64,000 nt of DNA from Clostridia bacterium (lineage in GTDB: Bacteria; Bacillota; Clostridia; Christensenellales; Aristaeellaceae): positions 1-64,000 of the forward strand of contig JAFXCE010000001.1 in assembly GCA_017521565.1 (NCBI GenBank). The letters are read 5' to 3'. Of this stretch, positions 1 to 8,385 are shown one piece after another (position 1 is the stretch's first letter; each line of letters begins with the position of its first letter). The notes beneath the pieces were generated by a model that saw nothing but the letters and a program-made list of their open reading frames with translations, did no database searches and was not told where the DNA came from. The position numbers and the translations under genes were made by a program.

Positions 1-50
1 CAAAGCTCTTGGCTGGAACTCTGATACTGCCGCGGTATCTCTTCCGGCAT
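1..50 (-). CDS. Start of an unidentified gene (cut by window edge)
   Basis: An ATG at 50 opens a minus-strand reading frame running off the left edge, beginning MPEEIPRQYQ. It lies 14 bases past the stop of the 53-residue gene upstream, and the preceding bases contain GGATGATG, a weak ribosome-binding site. It continues the direction and tight spacing of the primase genes, so it is probably the next gene of that phage-like replication operon. Only 16 codons are visible and no family can be named. Confidence 0.35.
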   Translation of the reverse strand, partial: MPEEIPRQYQSSSQEL

Positions 51-64
51 GATTTTTGCTCACA

Positions 65-226
65 TCATCCTTTTTCAGGGGTAGTTTGCGCTTTTTCGGA
101 GCTTGGAGATATGGTTTCAAAGTAAAGTAAAGTAAGTAAAGCCATAAAGTAATCAACCACATCGTCACGTAGTTCCTGGTGCTGTGTGCAGAAAATCTGC
201 AGATAATAGCGCTTATCAATTTCCAT
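65..226 (-). CDS. Small hypothetical protein (53 aa) in the primase operon
   Basis: The frame starts at ATG 226 behind a GTGAGG ribosome-binding site and ends at TGA 65-67. The product begins MEIDKRYYLQIF and is acidic and polar, with a short hydrophobic stretch (MALLTLLYF) near residue 30 and a charged tail. It sits between the P4-type primase (ending at 349) and a further gene that starts 14 bases downstream, in the same orientation. The position suits an accessory phage or mobile-element gene. I do not recognise a family. Confidence 0.5.
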   Translation of the reverse strand: MEIDKRYYLQIFCTQHQELRDDVVDYFMALLTLLYFETISPSSEKAQTTPEKG

Positions 227-348
227 TAATGTACCTCACTTTCAACAGTAACAATAGTGCTGGGGCAAGAGTGGCAGATGAATATATAGCGTTCATATTT
301 TCTCTATATGGGGGAATATATTCTGCTGCCACAGCTGCCCCACAGGAA

Positions 349-1932
349 TTATGCAAACAGTTTTGATGTTTCGTCCCGAATACGATATCCGACCAACACC
401 GTGGTTTTCTCGCCGCCGAGGTAAGGCCTCCGCCGCTCGACGGTGGCATACCCAGCCAACAGCGAGCGGAAATTACGCACATTCTCTGCATGGAAGCCGT
501 TTTCGTTACACCAGCTCTGATAGACCGAATATACCTGCGACGAGCGCTCCATGGCCGCAGGCGCTGCTTCAAGGCACTCTTCCATAAACAACGCCATTTT
601 GTCGCTGTTGTGTTCATACTCGGCCGTTGCAGCACGTACGGCCTGCGGCTCGGAAAAGCCTTCTGCCTCCAGCATTCGCAGGCCTTCGATGCACCAATTC
701 AGAATACCACTCAGGTTTTCCGGCTTTGCAAATGTTTCCTTGAGGCTTCGGTCCTGCTCACGTTCCTCAAAATGCCGTTCAAAAGGGATCGTTTTGATAC
801 GGCCTGATGAAAACAGCGTCAGATCTGTGATCTGCGGGAGATAGTTGGTATTGATGAACATTTTGAACTGCGGACGATATTCAAAGCTGTTTTCATGAAG
901 AAAGCGCGCTGTGATGGTATCATTGCCGGTCAGCGATTTGACCAGCGCTGCCGACAGCGTCAGCTTTTTGTCCGGCTCCGATATATTCACGAACCGCGCT
1001 CCGTTCAAGCGTGCAATATCCTCGCTCGGCGCATTGCTGTTCTGCTGAAAGCGCGTACCGATTGTTTCCGGACGAGCCGTCTTTCCGTAATCGCCCATCA
1101 AGCGAAGGAACGTCTCCATGGTTGTACCTTTGCCATTGCGCGTTGTTGCGCCATACAGGATGAATAGGCACTCGAAGCGTGTATTGCCGGTAAGGGCATA
1201 GCCAAAGGCTTTCTGCAAATATCGCTTCTTCTGATCCGCAGCAGATGGCACGTTCGGTCTTTGGCGTTCTACCTCCGCCATCGTTACTTGTTCAGGCTTT
1301 GGAATAGTTGTTGCCATCACCTCAGACATAAACCGTTCCCAGCGCGGACAATGTGCATGAGGATCATAATTCACGCCACTCATCATAGTCAGAAAGTCCT
1401 CAGGCCGGTGCTCGCGAAATTCGCCGGTACGTAGATTCAGCGTCCCGTTGATGCAATTGAACAAGTACTGATCACGATCAAAATCTGCCATCCGCAGGCT
1501 GTATACGCCCGCAGCATCTTTGAGGATGGTTTCCCTGGCCCCACGATTGTGCCAGCGTGTTGCCCTTTTGATGCAGACGTCGCGCAGCGTCGAATCTGCG
1601 ATCTCTGCCGTAAGGAGAAAAAGCATCATGGCCAGTTCCTTACATTTTTCCATGGCCTGCAGCCCACCCAAATCAGCGCGCCAGACCGTGCCGTCGTACA
1701 CATACCAGCACTTTCGTTCTTTTACAAAGCGCGCGGTATCTTTGTAAAAATCCGCAAACAGGTAACCGTTGCCGATATCGCTGTTGGAATAGCGCTCATC
1801 CTGCCAAGGATGCAAAGCGCGCAGCCGATTCATATCAGCTGCGCGTTCCAATGCGATACCCAAGGCGATATCCTTGGCAAAGTCATCCTTATCGAGCAAT
1901 GCCTCCAGCTCATGCAGTTCTGTATCTACCAT
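349..1932 (-). CDS. Phage/plasmid primase-helicase, P4 family
   Basis: This 527-residue protein looks like the P4-type primase/helicase used by phages, satellites and integrative elements to start their own replication. The N-terminal half carries the D5_N-like region. The ATPase half has a Walker A of the form GATTRNGKGT near residue 260, followed by the conserved motifs of superfamily 3 helicases. The start at 1932 follows a GGAGGG site and overlaps the end of the upstream zinc-finger gene by 23 bases, so the two are translationally coupled. In P4 the primase and helicase lie in one chain; here the zinc-binding part is a separate gene. The catalytic primase residues could not be assigned by eye. 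Confidence 0.88.
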   Translation of the reverse strand: MVDTELHELEALLDKDDFAKDIALGIALERAADMNRLRALHPWQDERYSNSDIGNGYLFADFYKDTARFVKERKCWYVYDGTVWRADLGGLQAMEKCKELAMMLFLLTAEIADSTLRDVCIKRATRWHNRGARETILKDAAGVYSLRMADFDRDQYLFNCINGTLNLRTGEFREHRPEDFLTMMSGVNYDPHAHCPRWERFMSEVMATTIPKPEQVTMAEVERQRPNVPSAADQKKRYLQKAFGYALTGNTRFECLFILYGATTRNGKGTTMETFLRLMGDYGKTARPETIGTRFQQNSNAPSEDIARLNGARFVNISEPDKKLTLSAALVKSLTGNDTITARFLHENSFEYRPQFKMFINTNYLPQITDLTLFSSGRIKTIPFERHFEEREQDRSLKETFAKPENLSGILNWCIEGLRMLEAEGFSEPQAVRAATAEYEHNSDKMALFMEECLEAAPAAMERSSQVYSVYQSWCNENGFHAENVRNFRSLLAGYATVERRRPYLGGEKTTVLVGYRIRDETSKLFA

Positions 1933-2527
1933 TCTGTCCCTCCTTCATGTATTCCAGTAATTCAGAAAGCGTCAGACCATCTAAAGCAGCCAACGTTTCT
2001 TGGGCATCCGACTTTTCCTTAAGCAGGCTCTGCCACGCAACATTCTGAAAAATATCGTCGCAATCACAATCCTGCGCCAGCAAGCGTGACTCCAGGGCTT
2101 CCATTTGCTGCTCTGCGCGGCGAATCCGGGAAATCAAATCATTGGCTACATTTTCACGATACTCCGTCAAACGCTTGGCCAGTGTTCGCGCATCAACTCT
2201 CGGCAATGGATTTGGCAGAAGCGAATGATTCTTCTTGTTGCGTTTTCCGGTATCGTAGGAAAGCCCAAAGTCTTGGCACAATCGCTTTGCTGCCTCTAAG
2301 GCAGAAACACCCAACGCCTGCTGATACAGCCGGATAGAATCACCATGCTCCTGACAGCCGAAGCAATAAAACCCTCCAGCATCAGGGTACAGGCACATCG
2401 ACGGCGTATTTTCGGTATGAAAAAGGCAGCGGGTAAAGCACCTGCTGCCGGATCTTTTCAGTTGCAAACCGAACCGTTCTGCGGCCTGTATGCAACCCAC
2501 TTGTCGGGCTGCCTCAAACACATTCAT
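1910..2527 (-). CDS. CHC2-type zinc-finger primase protein
   Basis: A 205-residue protein with a zinc finger of DNA-primase (DnaG/CHC2) type. Around residues 30-60 it shows a C-x2-H pair (CLFH) followed by CFGC in an aromatic context (GGFYCFGCQEHGD), the classic CHC2 arrangement. The rest is helical and probably coiled-coil, without a TOPRIM domain, so it probably supplies template recognition to the neighbouring P4-type protein. The start at 2527 (MNVFEAARQVG) is preceded by GGAGGATTATT. An in-frame ATG further upstream lacks such a site. This layout is common in Firmicute prophages and integrative elements. Confidence 0.85.
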   Translation of the reverse strand: MNVFEAARQVGCIQAAERFGLQLKRSGSRCFTRCLFHTENTPSMCLYPDAGGFYCFGCQEHGDSIRLYQQALGVSALEAAKRLCQDFGLSYDTGKRNKKNHSLLPNPLPRVDARTLAKRLTEYRENVANDLISRIRRAEQQMEALESRLLAQDCDCDDIFQNVAWQSLLKEKSDAQETLAALDGLTLSELLEYMKEGQNGRYRTA

Positions 2528-2636
2528 AATAATCCTCCCTTCGGATATTTTGTGCATTTCATAAACAGGATAATCAATGCGTCGTCTCACATAGAGGCAA
2601 AAAGAAATAGAGGTATGGAAACTCACACCTCTGTTT

Positions 2637-3080
2637 CTATACGGCTTTTTTCAGATACTTTTTGCAAGCATCATCACAGCACCGCTGCTCCATTTTCCGG
2701 GCAGAACGTTTCAATCCTCGCGCTGTATAAATACCTCCAATGACTTCGCTGATCTCCTCCCAGCTCTGATCACAAACAATACGTAAATACAGGCTCTGCA
2801 ACATCAACGGATTGTCGGATCGCTGAATCCTGGCTTTCACGAGTTCTTTGCATTTCTCCAAATCCTCAAGAACTCTCTTCAGGCGGATTTCGTCGTCAAT
2901 ATTCGAGAGCGCTTTTGTCATCGTCGGATTGCCGTACCGGCCCTTGGCTCGTATGCCTCCATTGACCTGAAACCTGGAACTTCTTGTGCTTTCTCGTCTT
3001 GTGGTCATGCACAGTTGGAGTTGGCACGCCTCCTTTGCCAAACGTTTTGTTTTGTACAGCAGTTTAAGATACTGATCCAT
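2637..3080 (-). CDS. Phage-type HTH protein, sigma-region-4-like
   Basis: A 147-residue basic protein. Residues roughly 100-130 (SWEEISEVIG followed by ARGLKRSARK) resemble the helix-turn-helix of sigma region 4 and of the small phage regulators often found beside replication genes. The N-terminal half is rich in Arg and Lys. The start at 3080 (MDQYLKLLYK) has AGGAAGTG upstream; an in-frame frame extension to 3212 lacks a ribosome site and runs into the promoter region. It is the first gene of the minus-strand replication operon and may control it. The function is inferred from resemblance and position only. Confidence 0.6.
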   Translation of the reverse strand: MDQYLKLLYKTKRLAKEACQLQLCMTTRRESTRSSRFQVNGGIRAKGRYGNPTMTKALSNIDDEIRLKRVLEDLEKCKELVKARIQRSDNPLMLQSLYLRIVCDQSWEEISEVIGGIYTARGLKRSARKMEQRCCDDACKKYLKKAV

Positions 3081-3215
3081 GAATTCAACACTTCCTTTCT
3101 TTTTCTGCTGTGATCGAATGATCGTCCACGACTTCTGACGGCTGCAGGTGTCTTTTCGCGTCGTAGATACATTATAACAGATAATTCCAGAAATGCAACC
3201 ATATTCCGCCATTAC

Positions 3216-3242
3216 ATTCGGTAACCTATTTGGTAACCGAAT
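3216..3242. promoter_or_regulatory. Inverted repeat, candidate operator between divergent operons
   Basis: Two 11-base arms (ATTCGGTAACC and GGTAACCGAAT) flank a 5-base centre. They are inverted with one mismatch, and GGTAACC also occurs twice as a direct repeat 12 bases apart. The site lies between the replication operon and the defence operon, 29 bases upstream of the defence-side -35 box, which is a typical repressor position. The HTH protein encoded at 2637-3080 is a possible ligand, but that is a guess. Confidence 0.5.
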
Positions 3243-3270
3243 GCCTGTTAGTATGTCGGTAATTTTTCAA

Positions 3271-3299
3271 TTGTCATGATAAGACAAATACGCTATAAT
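3271..3299 (+). promoter_or_regulatory. Sigma-A promoter for the DUF6076-like gene and defence operon
   Basis: TTGTCA (3271-3276) and TATAAT (3294-3299) are separated by 17 bases, close to the vegetative consensus. The next gene starts at 3334. This is the only clear promoter upstream of the plus-strand block that ends at 17380. Confidence 0.75.
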
Positions 3300-3333
3300 A
3301 TATGTAATACTGGATAAAGCAGGAGAGTCGATT

Positions 3334-4383
3334 ATGGACAAGCGTGCCATTCTTGCCGATCTAACGAAAATTGATTTTCAGCAACCAAAGCGTATTCAAC
3401 TGGGTACCTCTTATTCTTTTAGCGTTGGTGGAATCGGCGATGTGCGTCAAACAGCATTTCGATTCAAAAAATACCATTTCGATGAAAAGCTGAATCGTAT
3501 TGTGCCAGATTATGATTTAGAAGATCTGACCACATGGAATATGGAGCACGGCATTTCCGGACAGGACCTCTTGGTAAGCTTAATGAATCTATATGATTCT
3601 ATCAATCGTCCGGGGATCAGCGATATTCCTTATACAGAACAGATCATGAAATGGTGTTCAGAATATTTTCATCCATATAATTACGATGATATTCTGGCGA
3701 GTATCGCAATCATTCTCGTTGACGGCAATGCTGAAAGGGGTTTTGAAGCCTTAAATGAGCTGACTGATGAAGATGCGCGGGATTCTCTCGGTCCCATCTT
3801 CGATAGGATGGTTGACAATCACGATATCGCATATAGCGCATCCTTTGATGTTGATCTATTCATGGAAGATCTTCGCAATCTATGCGATGCCTTTACCGCC
3901 TATCTAGCCATGGCGGCCAATGAGCGCGGCGATTCGGTTACAATCGAAAATATGATATACAAAGGAAAGCATTTCAGTATTCCAGGATTTCTTTATCAAT
4001 TTGTAGATAGAAACGGCCATTGCATAGAAAATGTGTCCATTTCGGAAATGACCCTTTGGGACTTTGCGGATATGTTTCCGACCATGAATTTGAAGCTGCA
4101 GTACATGCGCGAAGATGGTATAACTGTTATAGCGCCTGTTGTGAAATCCGTCTTTGATACTTGCTGGTACGCACTAAGCTGCATGGCTGCTGCTGCCGAA
4201 AGCGAGGGTTATGGACGTGGCCGGTATCGTTTCATCCGATGCAAGTGCTGCAATCAGCTGATTTCTGCATACGGACAGCAAAAATACTGCCAGTCGGCTG
4301 CCTGCCAAGCATTCAGAAACAGTCAGAAAATGCAGACGCATCGCAGTAAGAAAAAAAGCTTAATGAATCAAAAAGATGAGTAA
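3334..4383 (+). CDS. DUF6076-like protein with C-terminal zinc finger
   Basis: A 349-residue protein starting behind AGGAGAG at ATG 3334. The first 280 residues are acidic, mixed helical, and without a recognisable catalytic motif. The last 60 residues hold a Cys cluster (CKCC, then YC and AAC) followed by a very basic tail (RSKKK), like CGNR-type zinc fingers that bind nucleic acid. This resembles proteins labelled DUF6076 in Firmicute mobile elements. It is the first gene under the 3271-3299 promoter, 80 bases ahead of the restriction operon. A regulatory or accessory defence role is possible but unproven. Confidence 0.55.
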   Translation: MDKRAILADLTKIDFQQPKRIQLGTSYSFSVGGIGDVRQTAFRFKKYHFDEKLNRIVPDYDLEDLTTWNMEHGISGQDLLVSLMNLYDSINRPGISDIPYTEQIMKWCSEYFHPYNYDDILASIAIILVDGNAERGFEALNELTDEDARDSLGPIFDRMVDNHDIAYSASFDVDLFMEDLRNLCDAFTAYLAMAANERGDSVTIENMIYKGKHFSIPGFLYQFVDRNGHCIENVSISEMTLWDFADMFPTMNLKLQYMREDGITVIAPVVKSVFDTCWYALSCMAAAAESEGYGRGRYRFIRCKCCNQLISAYGQQKYCQSAACQAFRNSQKMQTHRSKKKSLMNQKDE

Positions 4384-4463
4384 TTCTATAGAGATTACCA
4401 GATACCAACGACTCGAAATACTTATATCACTACGCGTCTGAAACAGATACGGAGGCATAAAAC

Positions 4464-6902
4464 ATGCTTGGTGCGATTATTGGCGATATTGCCGGTTCCC
4501 GCTTTGAATGGCAAAACATAAAAACTAAAGATTTTGAACTGCTGACGCATTTGCATGGCTGCAAGCCGACCGACGACAGCATTATGTCTCTGGCTATCGC
4601 ACAGGCAATTTTGGAGTGCAGTGATGCTGATACGCTTAGTCAAGGCGCCGTCCGTTGCATGCAGAAGCTTGGCCAGAAATATCCGCACGCAGGTTATGGT
4701 GGGCATTTTCAGCGATGGTTGACGGAAAAGAATCCGAAGCCGTATAACAGCTTTGGCAACGGCGCAGCCATGCGCGTCAGCGCTTGCGGATATGCTGCCA
4801 GCAGCATAGAAGAAGCCAAGATTTTCTCGGATGCTGTGACTAGGGTAAGCCATAATCATCAGGAAGGCATGAAAGCCGCAGAAGCTGTAACCGTAGCCAT
4901 CTTTATGGCACGCAATGGCAGCAGCATGCTTGAAATCCGCGATCATATCACAAAGCATTACTACGATATCGCGTTTACGCTGGATGCTATCCGCCCAACC
5001 TACACGTTCGATGTCACCTGCCAGGGAAGTGTGCCGCAGGCCTTTGAGGCATTCTTTGAATCCACTAGCTTCGAGGATGCTATTCGCAACGCCATCTCCA
5101 TTGGTGGTGACAGCGATACCATCGCTGCCATTACTGGCAGTATCGCCGAAGCGTATTATGGCATTCCTGCTGATATCCGCAAACTGGCGCTCACCTTCCT
5201 GGATGAAACGCAGCTGGACATCCTGAATGCTTTTGAAGCCAAATACGGTATTATCGTAGAGAAGGCGATCGCAGGCGATGCGATTCGCCCTGTTTCCTAT
5301 ACCTCTGGAAAAGATGTGCAATCCGGTGACAGGCAGATTTCTATGTTCGAAGCGCTCGATGCTGCAGAAAAAGCAGAAAAGTCGAACGAAATCGAAGACA
5401 AAGAAACGACTGCCAATCGTCTTTTTAGCCATCTGTATCAGGCGTGCAACATTTTACGCGGCCCCATCGATCAGGATGACTATAAATCCTATGTGATCCC
5501 GATTCTGTTCTTCAAGCGCATTTCGGATGTCTACGACGAAGAAACGCAGAAAGCCATCGAAGAATATGGCGAGGACATGGAGTTCTATCCCGAGGAAGAA
5601 CTGCACGATTTCATTATTCCGCAGGGTTGTCATTGGAACGATGTGCGCGTGACATCCGAGGATGTCGGCAAAGCCATAGTTGATGCGATGATGGGTATCG
5701 AGCGTGCCAACCCGGATACGCTTTCCGGCCTGTTTTCTTCCTTCGATGATGCAAACTGGACCGACAAAGGTAAGCTCTCTGATGAGCGACTCAAGGATCT
5801 GATTGAGCACATGTCGTCCATTCTCGTCGGTAATCGTAACTACTCCGCAGATATCATGGGCGATGCTTATGAATACCTGATCAAGAAATTTGCAGACCTG
5901 AGTAAGAAGAACGCCGGTGAATTCTACACACCGCGCTCTGTGGTTAAGCTCATGGTTCGCATGCTCAAGCCCAAATCCGGTGAGTCGGTTTATGACCCGG
6001 CATGCGGCACTGGCGGTATGCTGATTGAGGCTATCCGCAACATGGATGACCAAAAGGCTTCTTATGGCAAGATCTATGGTCAGGAGAAGAATCTTTCCAC
6101 CTCCGCCATCGCAAGAATGAACCTCTTCCTGCACGGCGCACGTGAATTCAAAGTTGTACAGGGTGATACGCTGCGCGATCCGAAGTTTATCCACCACGGC
6201 GCGATCCAGAAGTTTGACTGCGTGCTGGCCAATCCACCCTTTGGACTGAGTAAATGGGGCGCGGAGGCATTCGAAGTCGATCAGTGGGGCCGCAACATCT
6301 GGGGCTGCCCATCCGACTCCAGCGCAGACTATGCATGGCTGCAGCACATGGTTAGCTCCATGCGTCCGGGCAAGGGCCGTTGTGCCGTCGTTATGCCGCA
6401 GGGTGTATTGTTCCATGGCGGCAAGGAAGGCGATATGCGCAAGAAGTTGATCGAGAGCGACATGCTCGAATGTGTTATCGCGCTCGTCGGCAATCTGTTC
6501 TATGGCGCAGGCGTATCGGCCTGTATCCTGTTTATCAACAGCAATAAACCTGCCACCCATCGTGGTAAGGTCTGCCTGATTGACGCGACGGGTATCTACA
6601 CCGCGCAGCGTGCCAAGAACATCATGACCGAAGAAAACACGGACGAGGTCTATCGCCTGTGGGAGAATTACGAAAGCGTCATTGACAAGTGCGCCATCGT
6701 GCCGATTGAAACCCTGCGCGAGAAGGACTATACCCTCTCCGTCAATACCTATATCGAAAAGACGCCCGCTGAGGCGATGGATCCCAAACAGGTGCGCCGC
6801 CACTTCATGGAAGCGCTGCAGGCCGTGCGGGATGCGGAAGAAAACCTGAAGAAGCTGCTGCAGGAAGGAGGATACCTCAATGTCGAATCGGATCACGATT
6901 GA
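4464..6902 (+). CDS. ADP-ribosylglycohydrolase fused to type I methyltransferase subunit HsdM
   Basis: An 812-residue two-domain protein. Residues 1-270 match the DraG/ARH ADP-ribosylglycohydrolase fold. They keep GDIAGSRFE at the start, the metal-binding PTDDS motif at about 35-39, and a C-terminal GGDSDT at about 214-219, so the active site looks intact. After a charged linker (about 270-305), residues 305-812 form a complete HsdM: N-terminal helical domain, SAM motif I DPACGTGG (about 511-518) and catalytic NPPF (about 589-592). The frame is open throughout. A Met at residue 294 (5343) could give a separate HsdM, but its ribosome site is weak. The chain overlaps the next hsdM by 23 bases. 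The fusion suggests ADP-ribose removal coupled to restriction-modification; the substrate is unknown. Confidence 0.88.
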   Translation: MLGAIIGDIAGSRFEWQNIKTKDFELLTHLHGCKPTDDSIMSLAIAQAILECSDADTLSQGAVRCMQKLGQKYPHAGYGGHFQRWLTEKNPKPYNSFGNGAAMRVSACGYAASSIEEAKIFSDAVTRVSHNHQEGMKAAEAVTVAIFMARNGSSMLEIRDHITKHYYDIAFTLDAIRPTYTFDVTCQGSVPQAFEAFFESTSFEDAIRNAISIGGDSDTIAAITGSIAEAYYGIPADIRKLALTFLDETQLDILNAFEAKYGIIVEKAIAGDAIRPVSYTSGKDVQSGDRQISMFEALDAAEKAEKSNEIEDKETTANRLFSHLYQACNILRGPIDQDDYKSYVIPILFFKRISDVYDEETQKAIEEYGEDMEFYPEEELHDFIIPQGCHWNDVRVTSEDVGKAIVDAMMGIERANPDTLSGLFSSFDDANWTDKGKLSDERLKDLIEHMSSILVGNRNYSADIMGDAYEYLIKKFADLSKKNAGEFYTPRSVVKLMVRMLKPKSGESVYDPACGTGGMLIEAIRNMDDQKASYGKIYGQEKNLSTSAIARMNLFLHGAREFKVVQGDTLRDPKFIHHGAIQKFDCVLANPPFGLSKWGAEAFEVDQWGRNIWGCPSDSSADYAWLQHMVSSMRPGKGRCAVVMPQGVLFHGGKEGDMRKKLIESDMLECVIALVGNLFYGAGVSACILFINSNKPATHRGKVCLIDATGIYTAQRAKNIMTEENTDEVYRLWENYESVIDKCAIVPIETLREKDYTLSVNTYIEKTPAEAMDPKQVRRHFMEALQAVRDAEENLKKLLQEGGYLNVESDHD

Positions 6903-8385
6903 TGAACTGAAATCCTATTTGTGGAATTCTGCTGTTTTCCTGCGCACGAACATCGATGCGGGCGCATACAAGCAGTACATCTTCCCGCTGCTGTTTTTCA
7001 AGCGTATCTGCGACGTCTATGACGAAGAGACGCAGAAAGCTCTCGAGGAATACGGCGAGGACATCGAGCTATATCCCGAGGAAGAACTGCATACATTCCT
7101 CGTCCCCAAGGGACACCACTGGAATGACGTCCGCGAAGTGACCGAAGATGTCGGCGCAGCGATCGTCGCTGCCTTCCGCGAAATTGAAAAGGCCAACGGC
7201 GAAAAGATGACTGGCGTATTCGGCGACGGCGCATGGACGAACAAGAATCGCTTGCCGGATCGACTGCTCAAGGATCTTCTGGAGCATTTTTCCTCCAAAA
7301 CGCTTTCGCTGGCCAATTGCCCGGAGGACGAGCTCGGCCAGGGCTATGAATACTTGATCAAGCAGTTTGCTGATGACAGTGGACACACCGCGCAGGAATT
7401 CTACACCAACCGCACCGTCGTCCACCTGATGACCGAAATGCTCAAGCCGCAGTCCGGGGAATCGGTATACGATCCCACCTGCGGCAGCGCGGGCATGCTC
7501 ATTTCCTGTATCGCCTATCTGAAAGCACAGGGAAAGGAATGGCGCAACCTGCATCTGTATGGTCAGGAAATCAATCAGCTGACCAGCGCCATCGGCAGGA
7601 TGAACCTGTTCCTGCATGGCATTGAAGATTTCCATATCGTCAATGATGATACGCTGAAAAGCCCGGCGTTTATCGAAGGCGGTACGCTGAAGCAGTTTGA
7701 TCTGGTACTGGCCAATCCTCCATATTCCATCAAACAGTGGGATCGTGGTGCATTTGAAAATGATAAATACGGGCGTAACTTTCTCGGAACCCCTCCGCAG
7801 GGCCGAGCGGACTATGCGTTCTTTCAGCATATTCTCAAAAGCTTGAAACCCGATACTGGCCGATGTGCAATTCTTTTCCCGCATGGTGTTCTTTTCAGAG
7901 ATGAAGAAAACGACATGCGCAAGAAACTGGTGGAAAGCGACTTGGTAGAGTGCGTCATCGGTATTGGTAAAAACCTGTTCTTTAATTCTCCGATGGAAGC
8001 TTGTATTTTAATCTGCAGAACAAACAAGCCATTGAATAGGCGTGGGAAAGTTCTGTTCATCAATGCAAAGAAAGAAGTAACTCGCAAGAACGCCCAAAGC
8101 TACCTCGAAGATGAACATATCCGGAAAATCGCAAGTGCATACGAAGATTTTTGTTCTGTCGAAGGCTTCTCCACAGTCGTTCCACTTAATGCCATCATTG
8201 CGCATGACCATAAATTGAGTATTCCGCTTTATGTCAGAGGAAGCGAAGAACCCGAACCTGAACTACTACCGTTGGAAGACGCAATTGTTGAATGGATGGA
8301 TTCTTCTGCTGCCCTATCTGAGAATTACGCTGCATTGATAGAATTGCTTAATGGAGGAGATCCAAATGGCAAGATACAGATTTGA
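6880..8385 (+). CDS. hsdM: Type I restriction-modification methyltransferase subunit HsdM (second copy)
   Basis: A 501-residue N6-adenine methyltransferase subunit. It is clearly paralogous to the methyltransferase half of the preceding fusion: both carry DVYDEETQKA, the EEYGED block and HWNDVR at matching places. SAM motif I reads DPTCGSAG (about 197-204), with Ala in place of one motif Gly. The catalytic motif IV is NPPY (about 278-281). The gene starts inside the end of the fusion gene behind GGAAGGAGG and overlaps hsdS, so translation is coupled. Standard type I complexes contain two identical HsdM chains; here two different ones may pair on one HsdS. Confidence 0.93.
   Translation: MSNRITIDELKSYLWNSAVFLRTNIDAGAYKQYIFPLLFFKRICDVYDEETQKALEEYGEDIELYPEEELHTFLVPKGHHWNDVREVTEDVGAAIVAAFREIEKANGEKMTGVFGDGAWTNKNRLPDRLLKDLLEHFSSKTLSLANCPEDELGQGYEYLIKQFADDSGHTAQEFYTNRTVVHLMTEMLKPQSGESVYDPTCGSAGMLISCIAYLKAQGKEWRNLHLYGQEINQLTSAIGRMNLFLHGIEDFHIVNDDTLKSPAFIEGGTLKQFDLVLANPPYSIKQWDRGAFENDKYGRNFLGTPPQGRADYAFFQHILKSLKPDTGRCAILFPHGVLFRDEENDMRKKLVESDLVECVIGIGKNLFFNSPMEACILICRTNKPLNRRGKVLFINAKKEVTRKNAQSYLEDEHIRKIASAYEDFCSVEGFSTVVPLNAIIAHDHKLSIPLYVRGSEEPEPELLPLEDAIVEWMDSSAALSENYAALIELLNGGDPNGKIQI

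Noticed and set aside
8351..8365. Start of hsdS at 8351
   Set aside because: GGAGGAGATCCAA immediately precedes ATG 8366; no ribosome site precedes 8351.
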